Shown: positions 46,250-55,997 of the stretch, piece after piece
Layout: each line of letters begins with the position of its first letter
Position numbering within the stretch: the first letter of the stretch is position 1
Assembly: GCA_024707265.1 (NCBI GenBank)
Contig: JANQAB010000002.1
Span: 1-64,000 of the forward strand
Length of the DNA: 64,000 bases
Direction: 5' to 3'
From: Sporocytophaga sp.
GTDB taxonomy: Bacteria > Bacteroidota > Bacteroidia > Cytophagales > Cytophagaceae
Made by a program: the position numbers and the translations under genes
The notes under the pieces: generated by a model
What the model was told of the DNA's origin: nothing
Seen by the model: the letters and a program-made list of their open reading frames with translations, nothing else
Database searches by the model: none

Positions 46250-47989
46250 GTGTTGAAAAACATTTTAATTCTCTTTGTCTTACTCCTACCTTCACTCTTT
46301 TCTTATGGACAAAGAGATAGTTCCCGTATTTTTCTTTCTGTGTTCTATGAAAATGAAAGTTTAGTAATTAACTATAAAACTTCATTCAGAGATTCGATTA
46401 GTGCTGTATTTGAAGTTAAAGATGTGATACAGCAATTACACAAACAAGCTTATCTTCAAGCTTCAGTTGATTCATTGGTAACTTATGGGGATACCTTGTT
46501 ATCATTTATTTCTGTGGGTGAGCAATTCAAGTGGGTTGCTTTGAAAAATGGAAATATAAATCCACTAATTCTGAGCAAAACAGAATTTCATGAAAAATAC
46601 TATCATAATAAACTTTTCAATATAGATCAGTTTCTGGCTTTTGAAAACGATTTATTGACTTATCTGGAAGATCATGGTTATCCATTTGCGTCTTTGCAGA
46701 TCGATTCTTTTATGATTGAAAAGAATGGGCTGTACGGGGTTCTAAATTATGAAAAGGGGCCAATGGTTGTCTTTGATTCTATTATTATTGTAGGAAGCAG
46801 TAAGGTGAAGAACAGATACCTCATGCGAGAACTTCACATTGAAAAAGGACAGCCTTTTAGCCAGAAAAAGGTATTAGAGGCAGATAAAATAATATCTGCA
46901 CTTGGTTTTGTCAGGGTTTCCAGACCTCCAGTGGTAGAGTTCAGAAGTGGCAAGGCAACAGTGACTGTATTTTTGGAAGATAAGAAAATCAATCAGGCTG
47001 ATGGCATTATTGGTTTCCTTCCAAATGAAGGCGGAGGAAAAAAATTTCTGATTACCGGAGAGCTCAATCTGAACCTTAAAAATGTATTTGGCACGGGAAA
47101 GGGCGTGTTGCTGGAATGGAAAAAACTAAAGGCGTCTTCTCAAACTCTGAATATAGCCTATTACCATCCAAAGTTACTAGGGTCAAATCTTGATCTTCGT
47201 ATGAATTTTAATTTGTTGAATCAGGATAGCTTATTTCTTACAGTATACAGAGGGGTAAATGTGTCAAGTGCTTTATCGGTTAGGTCAAGAGTTAGTTTTT
47301 TTACCGGACTCAAGACTTCCAGGCAGTTTTCCAACTCATTAGGGGCCGATACTACAGTTTTGTTAATGTCAGATTATAATTATTATAATTATGGACTGAG
47401 TTATAATTGGAATAATCTGGACGATATATTTTATCCACATAAAGGTTGGATCTTTGATGTGCAATTTTCTCTTGGAAATAAAGTTTTGAGAGCGAATTCA
47501 TTAGTCAAACCTGAGTTGTATGATCAGCTTGACAAAAAATCTATTCAATATTCCTTTAATATTCTGATAAACAGATTTTTTCCATTGAAAGGAAAGTCTG
47601 TTATCTTTACGAAACTTGAAGCAGGGAAGATTTTTAATGATAAAAGCACCTTGTTTATTAATGATTTATACAGGGTAGGTGGACTAAAGTCTTTAAGGGG
47701 GTTTAATGAGTTGAATTATTATGCATCGACGTTTGGCATTGCTTCTGTAGAGTATCGGTATTTTACAGATCCTACGTCATATCTGCTCGTATTTTATGAT
47801 CAGGGATATGTATCCAATGTTGTGAATCCTTCTCTTAAAGATGATTTTCCATTTGGTTTTGGTTTAGGTGTATCCTTCACAACAGGTGCGGGTGTGTTTA
47901 ATTTCGTTTATTCTCTGGGACAATCCAGAGATCAGAAATTAAGTTTGAATCTTTCTAAGGTTCATTTTGGTATAATAAGCAGGTTTTAG
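46250..47989 (+). CDS. BamA/TamA-type outer membrane protein with POTRA domains
   Basis: About 580 residues. The frame is open from a TTG at 46208, but the signal peptide (KNILILFVLLLPSLFSYGQ) favours the GTG at 46250 (or TTG at 46253). Two POTRA-like domains follow (about 110-260, including KGPMVVFDSIIIVGSSKVKN and EKGQPFSQKKVLEADKI), then a 16-strand-type barrel ending in VHFGIISRF with the C-terminal Phe needed for outer-membrane assembly. VGGLKSLRGFNE near 480 is the Omp85 VRGF-like loop. It is a TamA/ShlB-like relative and its substrate is unknown. Confidence 0.82.
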   Translation: MLKNILILFVLLLPSLFSYGQRDSSRIFLSVFYENESLVINYKTSFRDSISAVFEVKDVIQQLHKQAYLQASVDSLVTYGDTLLSFISVGEQFKWVALKNGNINPLILSKTEFHEKYYHNKLFNIDQFLAFENDLLTYLEDHGYPFASLQIDSFMIEKNGLYGVLNYEKGPMVVFDSIIIVGSSKVKNRYLMRELHIEKGQPFSQKKVLEADKIISALGFVRVSRPPVVEFRSGKATVTVFLEDKKINQADGIIGFLPNEGGGKKFLITGELNLNLKNVFGTGKGVLLEWKKLKASSQTLNIAYYHPKLLGSNLDLRMNFNLLNQDSLFLTVYRGVNVSSALSVRSRVSFFTGLKTSRQFSNSLGADTTVLLMSDYNYYNYGLSYNWNNLDDIFYPHKGWIFDVQFSLGNKVLRANSLVKPELYDQLDKKSIQYSFNILINRFFPLKGKSVIFTKLEAGKIFNDKSTLFINDLYRVGGLKSLRGFNELNYYASTFGIASVEYRYFTDPTSYLLVFYDQGYVSNVVNPSLKDDFPFGFGLGVSFTTGAGVFNFVYSLGQSRDQKLSLNLSKVHFGIISRF

Positions 47990-48014
47990 TTAATTTGTTC
48001 CTTTCTCAAAGTGC

Positions 48015-49055
48015 ATGCTTTATAATTCAGTCCTTTCATTTTGTTGGGCCTTTCTAATCGCAGTATTCGCAATTCCATCTATAATTTATGTTGCGCACGT
48101 CAAAAAATTATTGGATGAACCAAATTTGCGCACAGTCCATGAATCACTGACGCCTCGATTAGGTGGACTAGCGATCTTTGCAGGATTTATGTCGGCACTA
48201 ACTATTTTTGGCTCACTGGAAAATGGTGTACAGCAAGTTTTAGCAGGTTCCATTATCATTTTTTTTATCGGATTAAAGGATGATGTGGTTCCGGTTTCGG
48301 CGTTTAAAAAGTTTTTTGTTCAGGTGCTTGCAGCTGGTATTGTGATGTTTGTTGCAGATATAAGGATATCGGATTTTAAAGGAATGCTGGGATTATATGA
48401 GGTAGATCATGGTATTAGTTATGTGGTTACATTCCTTGTTATAATTGGTATTACTAATGCAATTAACCTGATCGATGGTGTTGATGGACTCGCAGGAGTC
48501 ATCGTGATGATCATCACATCTACATTTGGGGTATACTTCTATTTGTATGGCGGAGAAGCTTTTGGAGCATATTCTTATGTAGCCTTCAGCTTATTGGGAT
48601 CAGTAATTGGCTTTTTAAGGTATAATTTTCATAAAGCAATTATATTTATGGGGGATACCGGCTCTCTGGTATCCGGCTTTATATTGTCGATTCTGGGAAT
48701 ACAATTTGTAAGAATGGATACATTTGATGCATCTCCCTCTATTGCGATTGCTGTGTTAATAATTCCTATTATGGATACACTAAGAGTTTTTATGCTAAGG
48801 ATCCTAAATGGGACATCTCCATTCTCTCCGGATAAAAATCATATCCACCACAGGCTTATGGATCTTGGCTTTTCTCAAGTAATGACAGTATTTTTACTTG
48901 CTTTGATTAACCTTTTTGCCATATTAGGAGTTAATGTTCTTTCTAATCTGGAAAATAACTATTTACTATTTTTATTGATAGGATATGGTTTTTTAGTTAC
49001 AGGAGTGATCGAAATCTTTTATTTGAGATTAAAGAGAGAAAATGCTGGTGCATAA
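48015..49055 (+). CDS. WecA/TagO-type undecaprenyl-phosphate sugar-1-phosphate transferase
   Basis: The 346-residue, eleven-TM protein of the MraY/WecA superfamily has LTPRLGGLAIFAG near residue 48, FIGLKDDVVPVS near 82 (the DD motif), INLIDGVDGLAG near 152 (DxxDG), FMGDTGSLVSGF near 211, and the WecA-type HIHHRLMDLGFS near 274. It loads a hexosamine-1-phosphate onto undecaprenyl phosphate at the inner membrane to start surface polysaccharide synthesis. The 3' end overlaps the next gene by 14 bp. Confidence 0.92.
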   Translation: MLYNSVLSFCWAFLIAVFAIPSIIYVAHVKKLLDEPNLRTVHESLTPRLGGLAIFAGFMSALTIFGSLENGVQQVLAGSIIIFFIGLKDDVVPVSAFKKFFVQVLAAGIVMFVADIRISDFKGMLGLYEVDHGISYVVTFLVIIGITNAINLIDGVDGLAGVIVMIITSTFGVYFYLYGGEAFGAYSYVAFSLLGSVIGFLRYNFHKAIIFMGDTGSLVSGFILSILGIQFVRMDTFDASPSIAIAVLIIPIMDTLRVFMLRILNGTSPFSPDKNHIHHRLMDLGFSQVMTVFLLALINLFAILGVNVLSNLENNYLLFLLIGYGFLVTGVIEIFYLRLKRENAGA

Positions 49056-50220
49056 ATCTAGAAACAAAACTTTCTACTTCAGAGCCATTTTATTTTTAAT
49101 TTTGGCGTTGCTTTCTCATTTGAGCTATTCTGCAGAAACTGAATTTAAAATCGTAAAAGATCTGAGTTCGGAATGGAAAATATATAATGCAGATATAAAT
49201 GGTTATGTACCTTTCATAAAAGGAAGGTCTCAGAATAGCCATTTCATTTTTCAATGGATTGATCTTGACAAATATTCGGGGTATCATCTTCAGGTAAAAG
49301 CTGCTCCCAGGTTATCATTATTTGTCAATAATGAATTATATTATACTAATGTAGAATCTAAATTTCAGGATGTTGCAATTCCGATAAAAGATCTTCTAAA
49401 AAAGACAATAGGAGGGAGGAAGGATTTACTTACTATATATCAGCCTGATGCGTCTTTTAATGATGGAGCTGTTTCTATAGGGCATTTCCCTGAAAAACTG
49501 ATAGAATTAGCGCCAGCAGTTAATATAGTGGCTAAAAAGCAAAATTTTCTAGGTGACCTGGTTATGGCGCTTTTTATAAGTTCATTTGCCATTATTGCAA
49601 TTTTGAAAAATAGATTTCCCAAATCGTTTTCTCTTTTTTTTCAAAAATCTGAATTTTCACTAAGCGCGTCGGAAGAATTATTGAGTAGTCGTATTATTGA
49701 TTTTCCCCTATTACTGGTAATTATTTTAAACGCATTTTCTCTGAGTATTCTCATATTTTCAAATAAAGAAAGTGAAAACTTTGTCAAATTTCTTACGTTA
49801 ATTGACACCCCAAATTTGCCTTTATTATCGCAGTTTGCGTTGTCGACTTTTGTGATAATCTTTCTTATAATAATTAAATATTTACTAATTACCTTTCTGG
49901 GATGGATATTTGACCTTAATAAACTCATCACTCTTCATTTTTATGAGTTTTTATCTATTATGCTAAAGGTCAACCTCTTTGTTGTTCCTGTAGTTTTAAT
50001 ATTGCTTTCGATTAATAATTTTCATCCGTTTATGTCCATAACGGCTCTGACAATTATCTTATTGATAATCTTCTTTCTGTTAATACTAAAGGTTTCCTAT
50101 ATCATATTTAAGTTTTCCAACTATAGAAATCTTTATTTATTTTCTTACCTTTGTATCAGTGAAATACTGCCTTTTATTGTAATTACTAAACTATTGGCAT
50201 CTGACGTTATAAAATATTAA
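49042..50220 (+). CDS. DUF4271 multi-pass membrane protein
   Basis: The 392-residue protein has a signal-like N-terminus (about 14-30), a non-membrane domain (about 31-160) with PDASFNDGAVSIGHFPEKL, then seven or so TM segments (about 172-390) ending in LYLFSYLCISEILPFIVITK, the DUF4271 hallmark. DUF4271 genes are restricted to Bacteroidota and usually sit directly ahead of hemD, as here (15-bp gap). Function unknown; a link to heme synthesis or envelope biogenesis is only suggested by synteny. The start overlaps the preceding gene. Confidence 0.8.
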   Translation: MLVHKSRNKTFYFRAILFLILALLSHLSYSAETEFKIVKDLSSEWKIYNADINGYVPFIKGRSQNSHFIFQWIDLDKYSGYHLQVKAAPRLSLFVNNELYYTNVESKFQDVAIPIKDLLKKTIGGRKDLLTIYQPDASFNDGAVSIGHFPEKLIELAPAVNIVAKKQNFLGDLVMALFISSFAIIAILKNRFPKSFSLFFQKSEFSLSASEELLSSRIIDFPLLLVIILNAFSLSILIFSNKESENFVKFLTLIDTPNLPLLSQFALSTFVIIFLIIIKYLLITFLGWIFDLNKLITLHFYEFLSIMLKVNLFVVPVVLILLSINNFHPFMSITALTIILLIIFFLLILKVSYIIFKFSNYRNLYLFSYLCISEILPFIVITKLLASDVIKY

Positions 50221-50235
50221 TAAGGTATTGAGATA

Positions 50236-51024
50236 ATGAGTGAAATTAAAGAAAAAGAGCTAAAGGATAGATATACAAAAGTATCAAGTATCTTAGTAAC
50301 ACAGCCCAAACCGACAGACGAAAAGTCGCCTTATTACGGTTTGGCTGAGAAGTATAAACTGAAAATTGATTTTAGGCCGTTTATTGAGATTAAGGCGCTC
50401 GATTTCAAAGAGTTTAAAAAGCAAAAGATAGAGATACTTGCACATTCCGCCGTCATCTTCACAAGCCGTAATGCAGTTGATAATTTTTTTAGGCTTTGTG
50501 CAGAGGGAAGAATTGAAGTGCCGGCAGAAATGAAATATTTTTGTATTTCTGAGCAAACAGCAAACTACCTTCAGAAGTATATAGTAATTAGAAAGAGAAA
50601 GATTTTTGTGGGGCAAAAAACCGCAAAAGATCTGGAGGAAATTCTGAAAAAGCATAAAAACGAATTCTATTTATATCCTTGTTCTAATATCAGAAAAGAA
50701 GAAATACCTTTATTTCTTAAAGATAACGGTTTCAAATTCAGTGAAGCAGTAATTTATGAGACAGTTCCTAGTGACTTATCTGATCTTGCGGAAGTTAATT
50801 ATGATATAATAGCATTCTTTAGTCCATCGGGAATTAACTCTCTGTTTACCAATTTCCCTGAATTTAAACAGAACAAAACAAGGATAGCGGCATTTGGTCC
50901 TACTACAGCAAAGGCAGTGAAAGATGCAGGATTAATATTGGACATTGAAGCACCGTTACCAAATGCGCCTTCAATGACCGGAGCCTTAGAGCTATATATA
51001 AAGAAAGCCAATAACATTAAATAA
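50236..51024 (+). CDS. hemD: Uroporphyrinogen-III synthase
   Basis: The 262-residue protein has a two-lobed HemD fold: ILVTQPKPTDEKSPYYGLAE near residue 19, VIFTSRNAVDNFF near 74, LYPCSNIRKEEIPLFLKDNG near 151, FFSPSGINSLF near 195 and AAFGPTTAKAVKDAG near 217. It cyclises hydroxymethylbilane to uroporphyrinogen III. The family is weakly conserved in sequence, but the motif order and the DUF4271 neighbour support the call. The first 15 residues are polar and probably disordered. Confidence 0.88.
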   Translation: MSEIKEKELKDRYTKVSSILVTQPKPTDEKSPYYGLAEKYKLKIDFRPFIEIKALDFKEFKKQKIEILAHSAVIFTSRNAVDNFFRLCAEGRIEVPAEMKYFCISEQTANYLQKYIVIRKRKIFVGQKTAKDLEEILKKHKNEFYLYPCSNIRKEEIPLFLKDNGFKFSEAVIYETVPSDLSDLAEVNYDIIAFFSPSGINSLFTNFPEFKQNKTRIAAFGPTTAKAVKDAGLILDIEAPLPNAPSMTGALELYIKKANNIK

Positions 51025-51166
51025 AATTATCCGTAAGAGGTAAGGCAACCTAGTTATCAAAGCCCCTCATTGGAAAGGAAGTGTTTTTTTCTTTTTTAAT
51101 TTTATTTATATTTAATTTAAAAATATTTAGTTTTGGAACTGGATTTATTATCCCAAGGTGTCTTTT

Positions 51167-52207
51167 ATGAAAAGAATTAAACTATCTGTGTTTTTCTTTC
51201 TGATCTTTGTATCTTCTGGTTTTGCCCAACAGGATGCTCAGTTCAGTCAGTATATGTTCAATACCCTTTATTATAATCCAGGGTTTGCTGGTACTGAAGG
51301 ACTAACGAGATTTACCCTGCTGCACAGGACTCAGTGGCTGGCTTATCAACCCACCCAATATAAAGGTTCTGCTCCGTATAGTACAGTATTAAGTGGCTCC
51401 TCTTTGCTTCCCTTTTTTAATAAAAGGACAGGTGTGGGTGTCCATTTGGTAAATGATAATCTTGGCCCACTTAATAATACAGAGTTCCAACTTTCGGGAT
51501 CTTACCATTTTAAGATTAAAGAGGGAGTATTGGGCGTCGGTGCTCGTGCCGGTGTTTACTCAACCAGAGTAAGAACAGATTGGTACAGGGTTGTACAGGA
51601 GGATGATCCAATTTACGATGATTTAACCAGAGATGGCATTAACAAAATACGTCAGACAAAACCAGATTTTGGTGTAGGCTTTTGGTATCAGAGTAAAAAA
51701 TTCAGCGGAGGAGTGAGCTTTGACCATTTAGGTGAAACTAAACTATCTTATAAATCTGATGTGATTAATTCTAAACTTGCTAATCACCTTTATATAAGTG
51801 GTTCTTATAATTTTGATATTGGTCCTACCCTTAAGGTAACACCTTCTGCATTCTTTCAATCTGATATGAACCAGCTCACATACCTATTTGGAGCATTGGG
51901 TACTTATAATGAAAAATTCTGGGTTGGTTTGAATGCACGTCAGTCTTTTGCAAAAAGAGATGTGGATCAGGGTGGCAAAACGTTGTCTAACGATGATATA
52001 ATCTTATATGTTGGAGTAAACCTTTTGAAAAATAAACAAAATATGAATGCGTTAAGAATTGGTTATGCATTTGATTTTGTAACGAACGGTGTAAGAGCCA
52101 AGAAAAGAACCTCACACGAGATTATGCTCTCCTATATAGTTCCGACACCTTGGGAATTACCTAAGCCTAAGATCAGAACGCCAAGATACAGGCACGAAGA
52201 AAATTAA
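51167..52207 (+). CDS. PorP/SprF-type type IX secretion outer membrane protein
   Basis: 346 residues from ATG at 51167 (MKRIKLSVFFFLIFVSSGFA); a GTG 9 bp upstream is possible. The signal peptide is followed by the PorP/SprF signature QDAQFSQYMFNTLYYNPGFA and a beta-barrel body with repeated gly-aromatic strands. PorP/SprF proteins bind PorE-like or CTD-type partners and help anchor or export adhesins via the type IX system. The gene sits 189 bp upstream of gldK on the same strand, matching the porP-porK-L-M-N order seen in other Bacteroidota. Confidence 0.9.
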   Translation: MKRIKLSVFFFLIFVSSGFAQQDAQFSQYMFNTLYYNPGFAGTEGLTRFTLLHRTQWLAYQPTQYKGSAPYSTVLSGSSLLPFFNKRTGVGVHLVNDNLGPLNNTEFQLSGSYHFKIKEGVLGVGARAGVYSTRVRTDWYRVVQEDDPIYDDLTRDGINKIRQTKPDFGVGFWYQSKKFSGGVSFDHLGETKLSYKSDVINSKLANHLYISGSYNFDIGPTLKVTPSAFFQSDMNQLTYLFGALGTYNEKFWVGLNARQSFAKRDVDQGGKTLSNDDIILYVGVNLLKNKQNMNALRIGYAFDFVTNGVRAKKRTSHEIMLSYIVPTPWELPKPKIRTPRYRHEEN

Positions 52208-52396
52208 CAAAATTTTGGATTATTGAAATTTTTTATGGAACTTGTACAACATTTCTAAACATTTTATCAATTATTTGAGTTTTTTTTGGACTTTTATAAT
52301 TGAGACGAAAAAAGTTCGTTTAGAAATAAAAATTTAGTAATTTAAAACACAATTTATTATCAAAAAATTTACAAAAGAAAATTAAACAAGTGTATT

Positions 52397-53428
52397 ATGA
52401 ATAAAATAGGTGTTATCAGAAGTCTCTGCTACATTGCACTGTTCGGAGCCTCTATTCTTATTCAGGGATGTGGGCGAGGTACCTCCGATGGAGGGGGAGA
52501 CCTAGTCGGCGTTCAGGGAAGAGAAGGATGGGTTATGACGGTGCCTTACGGTATGACAACATGTCCGTCGGGGACTTTCCACATGGGACAGGCGGATCAG
52601 GATGTTCCGGCTACTCAAATTAACCTTAACAAACAGGTGACTATCGGTGGGTTCTATATGGATGAAACCGAAATTACAAACAATGAGTACAGACAATTCA
52701 TTGATGTAATGTTAAGCGATTCAGTTGACGTATTGGGTGAACAATATATCAGAACTGAATTGTATCCTGACACCGCTGTTTGGGTAAAGGATTTTGCTCA
52801 CCATATGGGTGATCCTATGATGGAATATTACTACGCACACCCTGCGTTTGACGAATATCCAGTAGTTGGTGTTGACTGGTTCGCTGCACGATATTTCTGC
52901 GAGTGGAGAACTAAGCACATGAATAACTGGAGAGCAGAGCAAGGACTTTGGAAAATGCCAAACTTCAGATTGCCATCAGAAGCAGAGTGGGAATACGCTG
53001 CAAGAGGTGGAAGAGATATGGCTAAATATCCTTGGGGTAACCCATACATCAGAAACGCAAAAGGATGTATGCTTGCTAACTTCAAACCTGGAAGAGGAAA
53101 CTATTATGATGATGGTTTCATGTACAGCTCGCCAGTTGCTTCTTATTTTTCGAATGACTTCGGTCTGTATGATATGGCAGGAAACGTATCAGAGTGGTGT
53201 GAAGACGCTTATTATGATGCCGCAGTTCCTGTAGTTTGGGATCTTAACCCAACTTACTATGACGACGATGAGCCAAGAAAGATTATTCGTGGTGGATCTT
53301 GGAAGGATATTGCATACTTCCTTGAAACCGGAACACGTACTTTCGAGTATCAGGACACTACAAAGTCATACATTGGCTTCAGATGTGTTATGACTTATCT
53401 GGGTAGATCTTCAGGTTTCGAATTCTAA
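52397..53428 (+). CDS. gldK: Gliding motility / T9SS lipoprotein GldK
   Basis: The 343-residue lipoprotein has a lipobox ILIQGC at about residue 21-26, then an FGE/sulfatase-modifying-factor-like fold with TCPSGTFHMGQADQD, EITNNEYRQF, FRLPSEAEWEYAARGGRD, YDMAGNVSEWCEDAYY and IIRGGSWKD. GldK with GldN forms the periplasmic ring of the type IX secretion system that is also needed for gliding. It is shorter than the 460-490 residues of Flavobacterium and Porphyromonas homologues but complete in the core. First gene of gldKLMN. Confidence 0.93.
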   Translation: MNKIGVIRSLCYIALFGASILIQGCGRGTSDGGGDLVGVQGREGWVMTVPYGMTTCPSGTFHMGQADQDVPATQINLNKQVTIGGFYMDETEITNNEYRQFIDVMLSDSVDVLGEQYIRTELYPDTAVWVKDFAHHMGDPMMEYYYAHPAFDEYPVVGVDWFAARYFCEWRTKHMNNWRAEQGLWKMPNFRLPSEAEWEYAARGGRDMAKYPWGNPYIRNAKGCMLANFKPGRGNYYDDGFMYSSPVASYFSNDFGLYDMAGNVSEWCEDAYYDAAVPVVWDLNPTYYDDDEPRKIIRGGSWKDIAYFLETGTRTFEYQDTTKSYIGFRCVMTYLGRSSGFEF

Positions 53429-53543
53429 AAATCAGATCCTTTAAAGATTTCATAAATTCAATAGTTGTATAATCACAAACTATATAATACTCTATTACCT
53501 AATAATTAATTGTTAAACACTTAAAATTTAAAAATTTACGAAA

Positions 53544-54344
53544 ATGAGTTCAAACAAAGGTGGTTTTAAAGATGTATTCTTTAACAAGATCATGCCAATG
53601 GTCTACGGAATGGGTGCCGCAGTTGTAATTGTTGGTGCGATGTTTAAAATTATGCACTGGCCAGGTGCTGGTCCAATGCTTGTTGTGGGTCTTAGTGTAG
53701 AGGCATTAATCTTCGTATTCAGTTCATTCCAGCCAGTTCCTCACGATCCAAAGTGGGAGAGAGTTTATCCTCAATTGGCTGATGATTACTATGAAGAAGA
53801 AGAAGAAGGTGAAATTGCTTCTAACGATGGTCTTACAAGAAGACTTGATGACATGCTTTCTGAGGCAAATATCACTCAGGATGTTGTTAACAAATTAGGT
53901 GCTGGTTTTAATTCTCTTTCTACATCAGTATCTAACCTTAAAGATCTATCTGATGCTTCTGTTGCTTCTAACGAATATGCAAACAATGTTAAGCAAGCAT
54001 CTAAATCTCTTCTTGAGATGAATAAATCATATTCTAAAACTGTAGATGCAATGTCAGAAATGGCTAATGCTTCTGTAGATGCTAAAGAATATCATTCACA
54101 AGTTCAAAACATCACTAAAAATCTTGGTGCCTTGAACGCTGTTTATGAAATGGAGCTTCAGGATGCTAACAATCACTTGAGAGCAATGAACAAATTCTAT
54201 GGTAATCTTTCTCACGCTATGGAAAACATGGCAGATGCAAGCAAAGATACTGCTCAGTTCAAAGAAGAACTTGGTAAACTATCTAAGAACCTTGTTCAGC
54301 TTAACAATGTGTATGGCAACATGCTAACTGCAATGAGAGGTTAA
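53544..54344 (+). CDS. gldL: Gliding motility / T9SS motor protein GldL
   Basis: The 266-residue protein has two N-terminal TM helices (about 16-35 and 44-62) separated by MFKIMHWPGAGPM, the highly conserved motif of the GldL proton-motive channel, followed by a cytoplasmic acidic stretch (YYEEEEEGE) and a long coiled-coil tail (about 95-266) with repeating Ala-Ser-x-x-x-x-Tyr units. GldL (five copies) surrounds a GldM dimer and converts proton flow into rotation for secretion and gliding. The 47-bp gap to gldM supports one operon. Confidence 0.95.
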   Translation: MSSNKGGFKDVFFNKIMPMVYGMGAAVVIVGAMFKIMHWPGAGPMLVVGLSVEALIFVFSSFQPVPHDPKWERVYPQLADDYYEEEEEGEIASNDGLTRRLDDMLSEANITQDVVNKLGAGFNSLSTSVSNLKDLSDASVASNEYANNVKQASKSLLEMNKSYSKTVDAMSEMANASVDAKEYHSQVQNITKNLGALNAVYEMELQDANNHLRAMNKFYGNLSHAMENMADASKDTAQFKEELGKLSKNLVQLNNVYGNMLTAMRG

Positions 54345-54391
54345 TTTTCAGTAGAAATTATTTTAAAAACGAAAAAGAAAAGGTTTAAAAT

Positions 54392-55979
54392 ATGGCTGGA
54401 GGTAAAGAAACCCCAAGGCAGAAAATGATTGGGATGATGTATCTGGTTCTAACAGCTTTGTTAGCGCTCCAGGTAAGCTCAGCTATCATACAGAAATTCA
54501 AATTTCTTGATGATAGTTTGATGAACGTGAACGAAAAAACAACTGCTGAGAATGCTAAAGTAAGTAGCAATATCAGAAGAATTGTTGAACAAGAAGGTAA
54601 TAAAGATGCTCATATTGTTAAGAAAGCAGATGAAGTAAAAGCTGCTACTGCTGAGGTTATTACATATATGGAAGGTCTTCGTAAACACCTTATCGAAAGT
54701 ACAGGTGGAAAAGAAGAAGATGGAAATTATAAAGGTGCTAAAGAAGAAGAAAAAGTAGCAAACTTTATGGTTGGTCCTGAAGGAAGCAAAAAAGGCGAAG
54801 CTTATAAGCTAAAAGAAAAACTTAATGCCTATGTTGCAACTCTTGGAAAGTTTGGTGTTAACGCTCCAAAATTAGCATTGGATGGAAAAGAAGATCCTAT
54901 GTTCATGAAGGATAAAGATCAGGCAAGAAAAGATTTTGCTCAGCTTAACTTCTCTGAAACTCCAATGGTTGCTGCTCTTGCAGTATTAGCACAAAAAAGA
55001 AGCGGAAGTTCTTAAATATGAGAACGAGGCTCTTTCTAAACTTGCGAGTGAAGTAGGTGCATCAGATATCAAATTTGATAACGTTGTTGCGATGGTTAGA
55101 GCTAACTCTAGAGTTGTAGCAGCTGGTACTAAATATGAGGCTGAAATGTTCCTTGCAGCTTCTTCAAGTGCTATCACTCCAACTATGAGCCAGGATGGAA
55201 GAGCTATTCAGGTTGATGCTAGAAAAATTGGTAAAGTTGCTTTTACTGCAACTGCCGGAGCATATGACAGCGAAGGAAATGCTAAGAAAAAATGGAGAGG
55301 TGCTATCAATTTCAAGTACAAAGGAAAAGATACTACTTTCGTAGTTGAAGAAGATTATATCGTTGCTAAGCCTGTAATTCAAATTCAGTCTGCTTCAGTT
55401 TCTGCTCTATACAAAAACTGCGGTAACGAACTTAATGTTCAGGTTCCTGCTTTAGGCTCTACTTATAGCCCTTCATTCACTGCTAGCGGAGCGAAAGTTA
55501 TTGCTGGTGCAACTAAAGGTCTTGTAACTTTAGTTCCAACTGGTGCAAAAGTAACTCTTAACGTAGCAAGCAGCGGAAACGCAATTGGTTCACAAGAGTT
55601 CAATGTAAGATTGATCCCAAAACCAGAGATTCAGGCTTTATCTAACGGTAGCCCTGTAAATGAGAAGCAAGGTGTTCCTGCTCCTGGCCCTAGAGCTATA
55701 ACTATGAAAGCTGTACCTGATGAGAGCTTTAAAACTTTCTTGCCTAAAGATGCAAGATATAAGATCACTCAGTGGGAAGCTATCCTTGTTAGAGGTAAAA
55801 GACCTGTTACTCAAACTTCTTTCACTTCTGAAACTGGAAACCTTGCTCAGTTTGCTGCCGCAGCTCAGCCTGGTGACAGGATCATGATCGAGGTTAAGAA
55901 GGTTACTAGAACTAACTTCCTTAATGAGTCGGAAGAAGTTAACTTGGGAATTGTAATTAAGAACATCCCGCTTAACTAA
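54392..55979 (+). CDS. gldM: Gliding motility / T9SS motor protein GldM, split by one base
   Basis: Frames 54392-55015 (207 aa) and 55092-55979 (295 aa) are parts of one gene. Removing one A from the run of six at 54993-54998 gives AVLAQKEAEVLKYENEALSK and reads through to the second frame, for about 528 residues, the usual GldM length. One N-terminal TM helix (MIGMMYLVLTALLALQVSSA) is followed by periplasmic D1-D4 domains. GldM dimers carry torque from GldL to the GldK/N ring. As written the protein would lose its D2-D4 domains; loss of gldM abolishes T9SS and gliding in model species, so a sequence error is likely unless the strain is non-motile. Confidence 0.92.
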
Positions 55980-55997
55980 TACCTAAACTACTTAGTT

